Part shown: positions 47,273-60,084 of the stretch, in pieces
Layout: each line of letters opens with the position of its first letter
Numbering within the stretch: the stretch's first letter is position 1
Assembly: GCA_963989385.1 (NCBI GenBank)
Contig: OZ022501.1
Coordinates: 22,964,102-23,028,101, forward strand
Source: Ctena decussata
Lineage: Eukaryota > Mollusca > Bivalvia > Lucinida > Lucinidae
Direction: 5' to 3'
Length of the DNA stretch: 64,000 nt
Made by a program: the position numbers and the translations under genes
Notes under the pieces: model-generated
The model's input: only the letters and a program-made list of their open reading frames with translations
Databases searched by the model: none
What the model was told of the DNA's origin: nothing

Positions 47273-47599
47273 TCCCTCTTGCCTGGCTGCGTGCTCCGTT
47301 TTTGAAAGGGGAGTCAACACCCGGCAGGTTTTGAATGTTCGTTCGTTGAGCTGTATCCATATAACTTGTATCCATGAAACATGACGGTAGAGTCCGACTT
47401 CTTTTATTACAGTTAAAATCACTTTGTCTGGAAAGAAGTATTCGTGTAAACAGATTGGTCCAAGGTCAGACTTCTCCTAAGGATGGCCAGTAATGTTCAT
47501 ACACCGATGGACAGTACTATTCTTTCTTTCTTTCTTTTTACATCATTACGATCAGGTAGGCCAAAGTCAGAGCACTCTGACCTTTCAGAAGCACAACCT

Positions 47600-47745
47600 G
47601 GCCCATAGGTTATAAAACTTGAGTACATTCTTAAACTCAAAATAAAGCTCACTGACTGGCTGCTTCCGAGCATGTGCTCGGAAGAAGCCAATCTATGTGC
47701 TTTATTTTGAGTTTGAGATTATTCTCAAGTTTTATAACCTCGAAC
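47600..47745. repeat. Palindrome with GAGTTTGAGA and CAAGTTTTATAACC arms
   Basis: GGTTATAAAACTTGAG, AAACTCAAAATAAAGC and GCTTCCGAGCATG meet their complement around GTGCTCGGAAG. A single arm of the same family lies at 36330-36375. Confidence 0.7.
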
Positions 47746-47956
47746 CCCGGCTTTCTCACTTGTGCGCCGGCCGAGGCTCACTGTATATAATAAGTCTTAG
47801 ATATATCAGTAGACACACTTTTAGGAAAAGTAATATACCAACAAGAACTGTTTCATATTTCGTGTGGGCTTCTTCTTGAAGGAAAGAATTTGCTGCCTAA
47901 AGGAGTCAGTTCTTTCCATAAAGACTAGTACCCATTTTTGGAGAGGCTCCTCACCA

Positions 47957-48055
47957 TCCTAGCGGGCACATAACGTAAAAATGACGTCGTACTGACGTCG
48001 ATGACGTCGCATCGACGTCAATACGACGCCATTTCTACGTCATGTGCCTGCTGGG
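47957..48055. mobile_element. CAGCAGGCACA-family MITE, GACGTC core
   Basis: TAGCGGGCACATAACGTAAA and ACGTCATGTGCCTGCTGGGA bound a core of GACGTC dyads. It is inserted within a copy of the GAAGTC/TTGTCTCCC dispersed repeat. Confidence 0.75.
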
Positions 48056-48179
48056 ATGGTACCAGGAAGTGAAAAAAGTTGCCAGGTAAGTAGGGAAATA
48101 ACTCAACCATTATGAAAAATTTCTGTAACAGAAAGATTATCTCCCTTATATTATTATATTTACATTCTTGGTGTATTTA

Positions 48180-48565
48180 TTGAAAAACCCTATAGTAAAC
48201 CATTGGAACGTAATGTAGTTTACATTCCAATAATTACATTGAGACACGCGACGTCAATGACGTCAAAATAAACAATGGCTCTCTACAACCTGATTGGACG
48301 TCAGCGACTTCATGACGTCATGCATGCTGTTCTGCTGTTAGCAGAAATGCTGCGTGTACATGTTTCACTGCTTCTATTTTAGCGCTTATGTAAGATTTTT
48401 CATGAAAGATTTGATTGAAATGAATGTAAATATAAGCAATGAACTTGATTTTTCTGATGTTTATCGAAGTGTAAACTACATTGGGTCACTAGCAAAGTTT
48501 ACATAAACCCCTTCGGGGTTCATTCACTTTGCACGTGACCCAATGTAGTTTACACTTCGATAAAC
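48180..48565. repeat. AATGTAGTTTACA palindromic repeat
   Basis: GTGTAAACTACATTGGGTCAC at 48470 is inverted at 48528-48560 around ACCCCTTCGGGGTTC. The related AATGTAGTTTACATTCCAA lies at 48212. Confidence 0.65.
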
Positions 48566-49350
48566 CTCAGAAAAATGAAATTCATTCCTTAAACAACTTC
48601 ATACTGTTGGTCCGTAGCGGTCCGGAAGTTCACGTAGATGCCGCCGCGTATGTTGTAGAGTCCCTGGAACACTATTCCCTTCGGTCCACGGCAACACTAA
48701 GTTTACACAACACAGAGTTCTCGCTTTTGGTTTGTTTTCTTAACGTGTATCTGAACACATTCAGTATGAAGCGAGGTGTGAATCAGTAGGTGTCAAAGAT
48801 CCTTTTTTTTCATTCGTTTGCCTCCAACGTTATGGCATTCTATGGTAAACTCACGTTTTGAACTTTTCATACAAGAACCTTAAGAGCAGTGTTTTTTTTT
48901 ATCAGTATCATGTTGAACATTCTACGGGGTTTTTGACGAGTAATCGTTCCTGTTTACCTGTACGGCATTGTCAATTGGATTATTTCCCTTACCACTGATC
49001 TAGGGGATTATCGATGTCGCTACTAAGCGCTAGGAGAATAAACATACATGTACCTTTATGGTATATCAGATAACTTTATGGCAGCTCAAATGTTTTCTCA
49101 CAGTTTATGGCGGACGAGTTTTAAAATTAGCTAAATCCATTAATGCCGAACGTCTGATATAAAGGGACATTTGCAACCAGGGGCGCCCAGATCTGATGCC
49201 GCAGTTTCGGGTCTACACTGTTTAAAATCAGTAAATTATATTAAAATGAAAAATATCAGATGGAAATGGATGTATTAGTAGACTCAGATTGGCATTAACA
49301 AGTTTAAACTAATTTTTCCAGTAATAATTTATACTGGCTTTATGAGGCGG

Positions 49351-49540
49351 TGCCCCGGTAGCTCGTTAGATGAAGGGCTGGCCTACTGATCTAGCGGTAT
49401 CGGGTTCGAGCCCCGCTTGTGGCGAAAATCTTTGCAACCGTAAACGGGGTTCCATTGGACACAGCTTTTCATTATCACCGTCCCATCGTCCTGATATGAT
49501 TGAAACACTGTTGAAAAAGGACATAAAATCGCAAGTCATA
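49351..49540 (+). mobile_element. tRNA-derived SINE (type 1)
   Basis: GCCCCGGTAGCTCGTTAGATG (A box) and GGGTTCGAGCCCCGC (B box) are followed by the family tail CCCATCGTCCTGATATGAT and CGCAAGTCATATG. Confidence 0.82.
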
Positions 49541-49652
49541 TGAAATGAGGCCGAGCATAGTAAAAGCTACAGGACGATATTCGAGCACAGAAAAGACTCA
49601 GATCAGTGAGCATCCACCCATCCAATATATGCGTGAACCGCAAATACAAACT

Positions 49653-49872
49653 GAGCCGCGACATGCCAAAACCAACAAAGTGGCATGTGTACCTAGCGCA
49701 GTCTCAGCTTCCGCAGTCTGATCAGAGTCTTTGCTGTGCGCTCTAAAGGTAGCCACGGATGTCAGCTCTTTGCGGACAGCAAAGACTCTCATCAGACGTG
49801 GCGAATGTCCAGGCTGATCTGAGTCTTCCCGGGGCGCACATGCCACTTTCTTGATTCTGTCGTGTCGCGGCT
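49653..49872. mobile_element. GAGCCGCG MITE
   Basis: Copy with ends GAGCCGCGACATGCC and CGTGTCGCGGCTG. A stray partial unit (GACTCAGATCAGTGAGCATCC) precedes it at about 49580. Confidence 0.8.
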
Positions 49873-50327
49873 GAAATGTTTTGATAGTTGACACCATATA
49901 CACCATGTTCAGTTTCGGAAAACTTACTTGACCCATTTATGCATGGCATCTCCTCAAGGGGACTCTTGCGAGCAGTGAAAACCCATATCAGACGCAAATG
50001 CGGCGTCGGATAATGGTCTGCATAGATTGCCTGAAAGATACTTTTTGATTGCATAATACCCTACCCTAATGACCCTTTATTGAAACATGCTGCTCAGAGA
50101 TAAGACACCCTAGAAGACTTGTGATCGAAATCCAGGTAGGGGCCAGATACAGAGAAATCAATATGGTTATAAACAGGATGTAATTGGACCAGACTGTGTT
50201 TAACTGAGTTGAAAAATGTTACCATTATTTTGCTCAAAATCTCTGTTTTTTATACAATGCGATGAGAGAAGGTATTGAGGATATTTCTTTGTGTTTTTTT
50301 TTCTATGAAAATATATATTGTGACCCC

Positions 50328-50378
50328 TCATTAGAACCATCTCGGTGAGACAGTTCTAATAAGGGGTCGCAACATATG
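50328..50378. repeat. Short hairpin, GACCCCTCATTAGAAC family
   Basis: ATTAGAACCATCTCG and GAGACAGTTCTAAT pair; a close relative lies at 59286-59345. Confidence 0.6.
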
Positions 50379-50861
50379 CTTTGTTAATTATTTCCAAATT
50401 ATCCCTGCTACCCCTTCTTATCTGAGGCATTGACACTGATCAGACTGTTTAGTCTGTTGTTGAATGAAACAATTATTTTCTCATTTTTATCTGATTAAAA
50501 AATCTTCGGCGATAATCTGAAGCACAAACCGGTTATCATTAAAATAGAATAATGCGACACAGTGTCATAAATTGACCTGCCTTAGGGGTTGAAGGGAAGA
50601 ATCAGTTACACTTCATTGCGATTATAAACCAGATACATGTGTATTTGTTTATTAAGGATTAGTTTGAAAAGTCAATGACCCGTAGAAGATTGAAAATAAT
50701 CATTTGTCTTATTAATGTTACTAATTTATTCTGACTGTACTACTTGCTCTTCAGCAAATGTGGATATATGAATTACTATATAGAAACATGTACTTCTATG
50801 GCTATGAGCATTGTATTATGTTTTATGCCAATAAATTTATTTGTATTTGTATTATCCAAAT

Positions 50862-50925
50862 AGTGAAGATCCTGAACAGACGCCGTTTTCCGCCGTCTGG
50901 TCTGGGTCTGCACTGTTTGCCTATG
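50862..50925. repeat. Short hairpin, GAACAGACGCC family
   Basis: GTGAAGATCCTGAACAGACG and CGTCTGGTCTGGGTCTGCAC around GTTTTCC. Confidence 0.62.
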
Positions 50926-53417
50926 TTCCACTGTTTTGGTAGACTAGATATTGATGGGTAAAATATGCAGTGTAGTCATGAAAAGAGCTATGAAATCAAA
51001 AGCGCAGACTCGTCCCTCTATATTGTTAATCCCGCAAGTTATAATAATCACGAATAATAAAAAGCGAAGCGGATCATAATACCTTGATCAGTTTATATGC
51101 AGAAAATATAATTCTAAGGAAAGAAAAACATAAAGAAAGAAAGAGAAAGAGAAAATAAGTAAGATTAGGCAAATTAGGCAAATTCCATTCCAGAATAAGA
51201 AGAAAGAGATCTCAATTATCTGTTTTGACATTTTACTTATGCCATTCAATTTGCAGTATTAGATTCAAATTAAAATATAATTTATGATATAAAGCCTAAA
51301 TCAGTTTAGCATTTGTCACTGTCATTAAATTTGATATGTATTTCAATTTACAATTTAGCTAAAACTAACTAAAGCTAGAGACAGAAAAAAGTAATTTGTT
51401 AATCACTTTGAAGAACAACGATTCAATATTAGTTGAAGGCTCATATTAATCAGCCTTTCAAGTCAAACCACTGCATAGATTTATATGAATTTAGAAGGGC
51501 TTATCCTTTTTAGTTGTTCTAGCTGATCTGATTCTTTCCTGCTCACAAATGCCCTAATGTGCAGTCTACCGATTATATATACGCAGCTGTAAAGGTGATT
51601 GTGAATGTCTGAGTATGATCGGATTATCGAATTTACAATATAATTATATGACATCGATTACATTAGGCGCGAACGAAGAATCGAAGGTGTGATATTGAAT
51701 GACACACTTACAGTGCATTTGATATGCCTCCTTTAATATTTTTTGCTATATCGTGTACAATTAAATACAATGTAAAATTAGAATAACTGCTGTAAATATT
51801 GATTATGGCCGTATAAATAATGATATGTATATAGCATCAGAATAAATCAGCTGAAATTATCGCTTTTAATTGAAAATCATATTACCGGTATATTTTCTAT
51901 TAAATCAGCATAGCGACTGAAAATTTCTCAATTGACAGAAAAATGATGGCAAAATAATATAATTTATCTATAATCAGTGTAATGGCTTAAAAGGTCGATT
52001 CTGATAGCAAAATCATAACATACTGTTGTAAATGCAGTATATCAGCAGTTCAGCGTTTGTATGTGATCAGCAAGTAGCTGAATTCAGCAAGAAATTCAGT
52101 GTTTTAGTCTGTCCCCAAAATTAATTTGTGACATGATGAGCAAAACAAGTCAATTATATTCTAAAACTGACCACTTCACCTGTTTGAGCTTTAAACGATG
52201 TGTCTATAATCCTATACAAACAAATTAAAAGGACAATGGTATTATCTCCCGAAATGAATTAATTTGTCCAAAACAATGTGTTTACATTAATTTGAATAAC
52301 TAAACAAACAAATCAATAAATAAATTTACGTTTACAAAGTTTTTCCCCTTTTTGTTTCTTTTATTTTACTTTTATTTATTTATTCTTTTTTTTAGACACT
52401 ATCAGACATTCGATTTTGAATTTGTGGACTTAATTTAAAACAAACTTTTTCGTACTCAAGAAAAATTGAATCAAAATGATTCAATTCTTTTTATTTATTT
52501 ATTTACTTATTTTCATTTCATCCTAGTATGGTTACTTTGATTCGATAGTTCCGATTCAAATAAAGCAGCCAAAAGAGTAATGCAGCAATGCGCATGCTTT
52601 CTTAAACTTAGGCGATTGAGTTTTCAGCGCCAAACTATTAAAGTTTCGGTTTTTAAACGCATGGGGAAGCATCAAGACATAATGTTAATTTAAAAATAAA
52701 AGTATCATATTAATCCTTAGACTATAGACTTTCAGAATTTAGGTTATAAAAAATATTTGAAAAGCTCTAAATTATCAGAAATATGCTCTGAAAATGGAAA
52801 ATATCGTCATTCTACTGCATGTGCCAATAAGTATAATGGTCAGTATAGGTCTGTAATTAAAACGGCAAAGGAAGCAAGTAAACATTAACTTTTTCGAAAA
52901 ATAAAAACATCATCGTGTAGGTATTGCATTATACTTTCAGAATATAGGTTATAAAAAATTCAAATATTTTGAAAAAGATAAGAAATTCATATAAATATAA
53001 ATATTCCCTATACATTTCTATATAAACTTAATAACCGATATTGGACAGGTAAGACTGCGAAACAGGGGAGATAACAAAATCGATAAGCCAAGGCCCCGGT
53101 AAAGAATGTTCAGTATGGGCTCACTGACAGAAGTTAAATGAAGTAGGAAGCCAACTATACGTATACCAAAGTGCATGGACCGACAGCTAGGAGCAGCAAA
53201 CAGTCGACTCACGAGGCACATGCTCGCAGTCTGATAAGTCTTCTCTATTTGCGTGAACAATCTCTGGGCCCTGCGGAATCTCAATTTTGATTTTATTTAA
53301 GAAAGAAAGCTAATAACACAAACGAACAGTGAGGATGCGCCGATGCACAGGTTGATCTTTGTCTTCGCCGTTCGTACATTGCGTAAGACCCCCTTTCTTC
53401 TGAAAACTTTTATAAAC
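50926..53417. other. AT-rich intergenic block, no gene seen
   Basis: About 2.5 kb of AT-rich sequence with A/T runs. The minus frame at 53018-53284 has no recognisable domain. Confidence 0.45.
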
Positions 53418-53420
53418 CTG

Positions 53421-55088
53421 GGGCCTGTTTCACAAAAATTAACCGTACGATGAATTGTGCAATAATCGAAAGTTTGGTCGTACGAGAATCGCACGATTCT
53501 CGCACGATCGTTTCATAAAAACATCGTACGACAGATAGTACGATTCTCGTAGGATTTTAGTTATACGATGGATCGCAGACGTGATGTGTATTAGCTTTGA
53601 CAGATGTGTATTGGGTTTTATAAACACAAAAAGTAGCGATTTGTAGTACAACGCAATCATGTCAAAGAAAAGGGTCAACAGGACCTCAAATGAGGTTAAA
53701 GCCTTTCTCACAGAAGTAAGGAAGATGAATGGATAGATGGCTTGCGATTTTACGTCCGTTTCAACAGTATTTCAGTTGTATCAGGACGGTGGAAGGGTGA
53801 TAATGAAAGGTTATGCGCAATGGAACCCTGTTTACGATTGAAATGATTTCCGCCTCCGGAAACGACCTCAGGACCGCTTGATCAGCAGACCAGCGCTTAA
53901 ACCACTGAGCTACCGGTGGCTTCTAAGTAAACATGGACGACTCCTAACCAAAGACACGAAGAATCGAACCTGGGAAGTTTTCAATCCAAGGTTTAAAGTT
54001 TTTTATCCTTAGTTGCAGATCTTCAAAACTAAGATATGAAAACAAAATTCCTATGTAAATTCATTTTATAAAAGTGGGGATTGGAAATCCAAAACCTAGG
54101 ACTGAAACTCTGAAACAAGGCTGAAACTCAGGGTTTTGAAATTCATTGTGCACTGGCTTGCCATGCCCTTCCTCGATTTTCGAAATACAGTTTTGAGATA
54201 GAAGTTCCGAGGAATTAAACTCGGGTCTTGTTATTTGTCAAATGCTGTTTGTGATTGTATCAGCTCTTTCAGACTTGCACTGCAGAACCTTGTTGTGGTC
54301 AGCGCAATAATTCGCTTGTATAGCAAGCCAAATTTCACATTCTCAATTTTAGGTGTTAAGTCTTCAATCCTTTGTTGAAACCTCAAAACTAACTTTTGAA
54401 AATTGAAATTTTCTATAATCGTTTTTACAAATCCGGGTATTGAAGTCAGATTTGAAACCTATGACTGAACTGAAACCTAGGTTTGAAGCTCAACTTAGGG
54501 TAAAATTTCTTGAACCTAGTTTAAAGATTTATTGTGCATTTGGCGTGCCATACCGTTGAAAACACAAACATGCAGTCTCCTCAGATCAGAGACCACCTAA
54601 TTAGGGGTCCAAACAGTCAAAAAACCTCCCATTTTCATGTAAGATAATTTCTCTCTATTAGAACAAATGCTGTCGCTATGCTTTTGAGAATAGTCTCTAA
54701 TACATTTCAGGTAAATTATCCCGCAAGAATCGTACGATAATCGTACAGGAAAAACTTCACTCAAAATCACCCTTAGGTGATCTATCATAAATTTGGAATT
54801 TTGTTAATTGGCTGATTTGCTCAAAACTTGGTATGTGCTTTTCAGAAAGACAGTAGATAAATGTAATCTATTCAAAAGCTAAGTATGAGTATGCTGTGGG
54901 GTGAAAGAGGAGAAAAAGTGAAATTTACGACTGCCATTTAGGTATCGTAGATTTGATCGTAAATTGAGTTCTACGAGGACAATAGTGAAACCGAGATTTT
55001 TTTCATGAAAGCGATTTTTGGTCGTAAGATTCTCGTACGATCATCTTACGACGAATTTTAATCGTACGATTCGTTGTGAAACAGGCCC
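53421..55088. mobile_element. 1.67-kb Harbinger-like non-autonomous element, CTG target duplication
   Basis: GGGCCTGTTTCACAAA at the left and TGTGAAACAGGCCC at the right are inverted, with CTG at 53418-53420 and 55089-55091. The subterminal regions are full of CGTACGA/TCGTACG dyads. A 3-bp duplication fits PIF/Harbinger elements; no transposase is seen. A SINE is inserted at 53731-53922. Confidence 0.75.
53731..53922 (-). mobile_element. tRNA-derived SINE (type 1), nested
   Basis: A complete but diverged minus-strand copy running from GGATAGATGGCTTGCG to the head ending GAGCTACCGGTGGC. It lies inside the CTG-flanked element 53421-55088. Confidence 0.8.
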
Positions 55089-55528
55089 CTGGACATAGTG
55101 AAACCTTCCTGTTGTCACACATGGTCAGCGAAAACGGGGTGCCACTGTTATTAAGTTTTTTGATCAGGGTTTTCATCGTTTGCATATGCATGAAAAACGG
55201 GACTATCTATGAATTTTACTGTCAGAAATTTCAAAGGCCCTGATCAAACTGCGTGGAAGGTTTGCCTTTAATGGGCTTTATCTGTTTCAACAGACCGATT
55301 AGGACATTCGTTGTTCACGCCCAAGGCAGAACAGGAAAGAGAATAAAACAAGAGACAATTTATAGAACTGAGACAATGAATTTAATAAACACAGAATTCC
55401 ATATATAGAATTTCATTAAATAATCTTTCATTCTTTTGTAGGAATTCCACCCTATAAAGGGTCACCGCCGTAGCGTAGTTGTTGAAGTGCGCTCAGTGCA
55501 ATAATTACATTACAATACTGTGCTATAA

Positions 55529-55729
55529 GAGCCGCGACACAAGAAAACCAATAATGTGGTTGTGCGCCCAGCGCAGACTCAGATCACCCTGGGCTTCTGC
55601 CCAGTCTTAGAGTCTAAGCTACCCCTATGCGGACAGCGAAGACTCTGATCAGACTGGGCGGATGCCCAGGCTGATCTGAGTCTGCGCTGGGCGCACAACC
55701 ACATTGTTGGTTTTCTCGTGTCGCGGCTC
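55529..55729. mobile_element. GAGCCGCG MITE with ATAA target duplication
   Basis: Copy flanked by ATAA (55525-55528 and 55730-55733), with highly palindromic halves. Confidence 0.87.
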
Positions 55730-55930
55730 ATAAGTCTTTACAAATACAGACACACCAAACTGTGCTATACACAGTTTACAGAGATGAACAAATTCACTTT
55801 CAGATTCAGTAACCCTGCCATTTCATTAATTTTGCCCCCTTTCTCAAATGGAATCAACTCTCCCCCACGGCAGTAAGTTTTCCTTTAAGAGCTGGCCCAT
55901 TTAGTGGAGGTTTTCCTTACAGAGAAGTCA

Positions 55931-56071
55931 CCCAGCAGGCACACAAGGTTGAATCAAGGTTGATTCAAGTTTGATTCAACTTTGTGTGCCAGTGGGTACC
56001 CAAGGTTGAATCAACCTTGAATCAATCACGACGTTGAATTAAGGTTGATTCAACCTTGTGTGGCTGCTAGG
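55931..56071. mobile_element. CAGCAGGCACA-family MITE, CAAGGTTG core, tandem
   Basis: CCCAGCAGGCACACAAGG is followed by GGTTGAATCAAGGTTGATTC units, an internal TTTGTGTGCCAGTGGGTACC boundary, then a second set ending CCTTGTGTGGCTGCTAGG. Two units appear joined head to tail. Confidence 0.7.
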
Positions 56072-56078
56072 TAAATTA

Positions 56079-56174
56079 GGGGATAACTGTACTCAAAATT
56101 GTCATTTGGGGAGGTAAATCGTCGGTTTTATGGTCGGAAATTTCGTTTTACGGCGACGCGATACAGTTATCCCC
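56079..56174. mobile_element. 96-bp palindromic MITE
   Basis: GGGGATAACTGTA and TACAGTTATCCCC are perfect inverted ends. The core reads GTCGGTTTTATGGTCGG. Confidence 0.65.
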
Positions 56175-56617
56175 ATTCTAATTTTCACCTTTTACAATGT
56201 ACTAGTTTGCACCCATTTCAAGCGCTGTCAGCAACGTAAAACCAAACGTCAGCCAATGAGAAGCGACGTTACCTATTAATGACGTCGGATTTGCGACAGT
56301 ATATCGCAGAATATACTGTCGCAAAATTTTGACGTTATCCAATCAGACGTCGCGTTACATGCGTAAGTGCATTAGAACCAATGTTTAACCATGAAAATCT
56401 GTCTGCCTTTACCAAAATACTATCGATTCACTTTATACTATCGATTCACTTTAACGTTATGAACTACATGTATCTAAGTATTACCCTATCTAAGTATTAC
56501 CCAGGATTTTTGAAATACTCTTTCGTGCCTGCTTTGAGTTTCACAATCTTTGACTAGATAAATACAACCATTGAGCTCAGAGAAAAGATAATGGTGGTCA
56601 TGCCACTGAAGTGCACC

Positions 56618-56715
56618 CCTCTGGGGACACAACCTTGAATCAACATCGAGTCAACGTTGATTCAACGTCATGACGTTGAATCAACATTGATTCAACCTTG
56701 TGCACCTGCTGGTTT
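56618..56715. mobile_element. CAGCAGGCACA-family MITE, ACGTTG core
   Basis: CTGGGGACACAACCTTGAATC and TTGTGCACCTGCTGG enclose CGTTGATTCAACGTCATGACG. Confidence 0.65.
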
Positions 56716-57059
56716 TGTGTTACCTGTACTCGCATATCCAAACAAAATTACCACGTCAGGACACTCGAATGCATTGAACGGAATTTTGGTTAACAAATAC
56801 ATACAACTGCCAAATGCTCTTCATGTGATTTTTAAACTGTTTTAGACATACAAACCGGCAAATTCCGTCAAACATTATAAACCAACGAAAAACATAATTT
56901 CTGCCACCAAACACCTCGTTAAACACCACAAAACAGAAGCCTGTTCAAAACAACAATCAGAAACAGAATCAGTCGTTTACCAGTGATACGTCCAAAGACA
57001 ATCATTCATCAGGACCTGTTGTCTTGTGATTGTCTTTGGACAGTTCACCAGTTAACAAG

Positions 57060-58070
57060 TACTGATATCAAGCTATACTCCAACTTTTGTACAACTTGGA
57101 TACCAGTGCTTGTATCAAGCTGTAACTTAACTAGTGTACAACTTGAGTACCAGTACTGGTCTCAAGCTTAATTATACCTTGTGTACTACTTGGGCACCAG
57201 TAGTGGTATCAAACTTTGCTCCAACTTTTGTACAACTTGGGTACCAGTACTGGTATCAAGCTGTACTATAACTTGTGTACTACTTTGGCACCAGTAGTGA
57301 TATAAAGCTGTACTCTAACTTGTGTATAATTAAGTACGAGTACTGGTATCAAGCTGTATTTCAACTTGTGTACAACTAGAGTACCAGTACTGGTATCAAG
57401 CTTTACACCAACTTGTGTACAACTAGAGTACCAGTACTGGTATCAAGCTTTACACCAACTTGTGTACAACTTGAGTACCAGTACTGGTATCAAGCTTTAC
57501 ACCAGCTTGTGTAAAACTTGAGTACCAGTACTGATTTCAAGCTGTAATGTAAGTTGTTTATAGCTTGGGCACTCGCACTGGTATCAAGCTGTACTCCAAC
57601 TTGTGTACAACTTGGGCACCAGTACTGGTATCAAAATTTGCTCCAACTTGTGTACAACATGAGTACAAGCACGGGCATCAAGCTGTACTCTAGCATGAGT
57701 ACCACTTGGGTACCAGTACTGGCATCAAGCTGTACTCTAGCTTGTGTACTACTTGGGCACAACTACTGGTATCAAGCTTTGCTCCAACTTGTGTACAACT
57801 AGGGTAACAGTACTGGTATCAAGCTTTACTATAACTAGTGTACTACTTGGGCAGCAGTACTGGTATCAAGCTGTACTCTAACCTGTGAACAACTTGGGTA
57901 CCAGTACCTGTATACAACTTCGGTACCAGTTCTGGTATCAAGTGTTCCTACAACTTGTATACTACTTGTGCACCAGTTCTGGTATCAAGCTTTACTAAAT
58001 TTAGTGAACAACTTTGGCACCAGTACTGATATCAAGCTGTACTCTAACTTGTGTACAACTAGTTACTGCC
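57060..58070. repeat. Minisatellite, ~47-bp unit, about 21 copies
   Basis: The unit is built from ACAACTTGGGTACCAGTACT, GGTATCAAGCT and GTACTCCAACTTGTGT; GGTATCAAGC at 57392 and 57439 gives a 47-bp step. The unit is not a multiple of three, so frames through it are spurious. Confidence 0.9.
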
Positions 58071-58206
58071 CTTACCATGCCGCTCAAAATTGAAACCCAC
58101 AATCAGAGCAAACCCTGATTAGAACTAATGCTGCTGAAAATTCTCTTGGTCCATCTGCACAATGAACATTATGGAGCGCTAAAACAGACAAGAGCGCCTT
58201 ATAAGT

Positions 58207-58438
58207 GAGCCGCAAAGTGGCATGCACGCCCGGGAAGACTCAGATCATCCTGAGCATCCGCCCAGTCTGATCAGAGTCTCCCCTGTGCGCTTAAAGGGTA
58301 CATTTTGTACCAAAGGATCTAAGCTACCTCTATGCCAACAACAAAAACTTGAACAGACTGAGAGGATGCACAGGCTGGTCTTAGTCTTTGCTCCACGCAC
58401 ACTCCACTTCGTTAGCTTTGTCGTGTCGGTCGCGATTC
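58207..58438. mobile_element. GAGCCGCG MITE, diverged
   Basis: Copy just past the stop of gene 2. It keeps CCAGTCTGATCAGAG and the final GTCGTGTCG. Confidence 0.72.
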
Positions 58439-58514
58439 AGTGATATAACTTGCATTCAATTGGACCCTTTTTAGCAAACCATAAAAGAATGAAGTATACC
58501 GAACTTATGTCTCG

Positions 58515-59122
58515 TCACGTGACAATTTTAGCATATCCCTCTTCTTCACTCCCTGATTCTCTATTTCTTTCATTTCTATGTTCAATAAAGTCCATTTTCT
58601 CATCGAGTTCGCTCTCATTAATTGTGTCGTAGTCAGCCTCGGGCTCACTATAATATGCTTTGTTTGAGTAGGTAATACCATTGGTAAAACTGTATTTTAC
58701 TGGTTCAACCGATAGTTTAATGTCGTCTGCTGCGACAGTGTCGGACGGGCTCCCCGTGGATAGACTTCCCGGAGACGGACTAGATTTTTTTGTGTCTGAA
58801 CTTGAATTTGACCTTTTCTTAGGTAGTGATAACTGCAGTCTTTTCCAGAATTTCTCCATGTTCTTTTCGTCACTTTTATCACTGGGACATTCTAAGTAGG
58901 TTATTGATGATAAAATAGTGTTTAAGGTCGGGTCCATTGTCGGCTTACACTCGGAGATGTCGTCCAGTAAGACCGGAATTATCCGGTGTTTCCGCTTCAG
59001 CATTTCCTGTTGCGCAACTTGGTATTCGAATTTGGCGTATTCACTTTTGATGAAATTTGGTGTGATGATTAAAATTGTTCGTCTGCTGTTTCTAACTGCA
59101 TTGATTATGTTGTTTGAAATAC
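58515..59122 (-). CDS. Gene 2 last exon: second half of TIR domain and tail
   Basis: The exon begins after a TTCCAG acceptor and runs 608 bp to a stop at 58515. It encodes ISNNII, SRRTILIIT, the SEYAKFE helix (tryptophan and cysteine again replaced, glutamate kept), RKHRIIPVLL and box 3 (KFWKRLQLSLPKK), all closely parallel to gene 1. The tail is serine-rich, with TYSNKAYY, ADYDTINE and EGYAKIV motifs, so tyrosine motifs are kept after divergence, though their spacing (28 residues between the YxxI motifs) is wider than in gene 1. The open reading frame with a Met at 59003 is internal and is not the start. An intact-looking GAGCCGCG MITE follows about 80 bp past the stop. Confidence 0.87.
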
Positions 59123-59285
59123 CTGGAAAAATATAGATATTAAAGAATGATCAACTTGCCCAAACGGTAACATGTCTGTGTACTTGGAAACCGCACCCCC
59201 ATCCCTTCTTTCCGTTCCATTAAAACTTGGGGATACGTGGATTAGCTGGTGATAATTCAGGGATAATTACGTATTTTCTCCATAA

Positions 59286-59345
59286 AACATGTTGTGATCC
59301 CCATTAGAACCGTGTCGTTGAGACGGTTCTAATGAGGGGGCATAA
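59286..59345. repeat. Short hairpin, GATCCCCATTAGAAC family
   Basis: CATTAGAACCGTGTCG and GAGACGGTTCTAATG pair. It lies in intron 3 of gene 2, near the acceptor side. Confidence 0.6.
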
Positions 59346-59619
59346 AAGTATTTTTTTCGATATAAAACGAAAAGACTAACATAAAAATGCTCAGCTCATC
59401 TACAGCTATGCATGTAACAAAGAACTGGTTTGCAGATTGTTTTGCTCCTATCATTTATCATTATCCTTCCAGTAATATTCAAAATCCATGGCAAAATCAG
59501 TAGACCAAAAACAGTTTAAGACTCTTAAACAGGCAACGTGAACTTAGGTCAGTATCCATTCAGGGCTGCATGATAAAGCATCGCATGCCCTGGAGGATAA
59601 ATGCCCGTTACCATAGCAA

Positions 59620-59815
59620 CTGCAGGTGGTGCTGGTGATGGTAACTTTCAGTGCCGGGCGCCCCAACTATATAGGATTATAGTAGGGCCTACTATGGTTG
59701 CAGTAGGTGTGAGTAGGGGATGTTCGGACATTTTTCTCTCCCCAATGACGGCCCAATATACTATTATAGATTAAAGTACTGTCTCAAAGAGCTGCTAAAC
59801 CCATACAAACCAACC
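59620..59815 (+). mobile_element. SINE-like repeat (type 3), second copy
   Basis: Direct-orientation relative of 41665-41905, in intron 3 of gene 2. Confidence 0.6.
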
Positions 59816-59937
59816 ATCCAGGCATATATCAACTGGGAGGTTCAAGCTTGAAGGTTTGCTATCCCTGACAAACCCCCGACATGGATAAACTTGCAAGTTG
59901 CTGCGGTTATTGAGAATTCATCACCGACATCTGGAAA

Positions 59938-60060
59938 GGCGTGAGTGAGTGAGTGAACTCGGGATTAACGTCCCATCGACAATGAGGCCATATGGAGACG
60001 GGACCTCGGTTTAAAGTCTCATCCGAAAGACCGGAGAAGCGGGGGATCGATCTTCCGAAC
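59938..60060. repeat. GAGTGAGTGA repeat, copy 1
   Basis: GAGTGAGTGAACTCGG, GGAGACGGGACCTCGG and TTTAAAGTCTCATCCGAAAG recur almost unchanged at 60828-60930. It is probably a SINE fragment family. Confidence 0.6.
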
Positions 60061-60084
60061 CCCTGGATTGGTAGTCCAGAGTGT

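Noticed and set aside
49598..49936. 112-codon minus-strand frame
   Set aside because: Most of it is the GAGCCGCG MITE translated; similar peptides arise from other copies.
57554..57802. 82-codon frame in the minisatellite
   Set aside because: The unit length of about 47 bp is not a multiple of three and the frame drifts through repeats.
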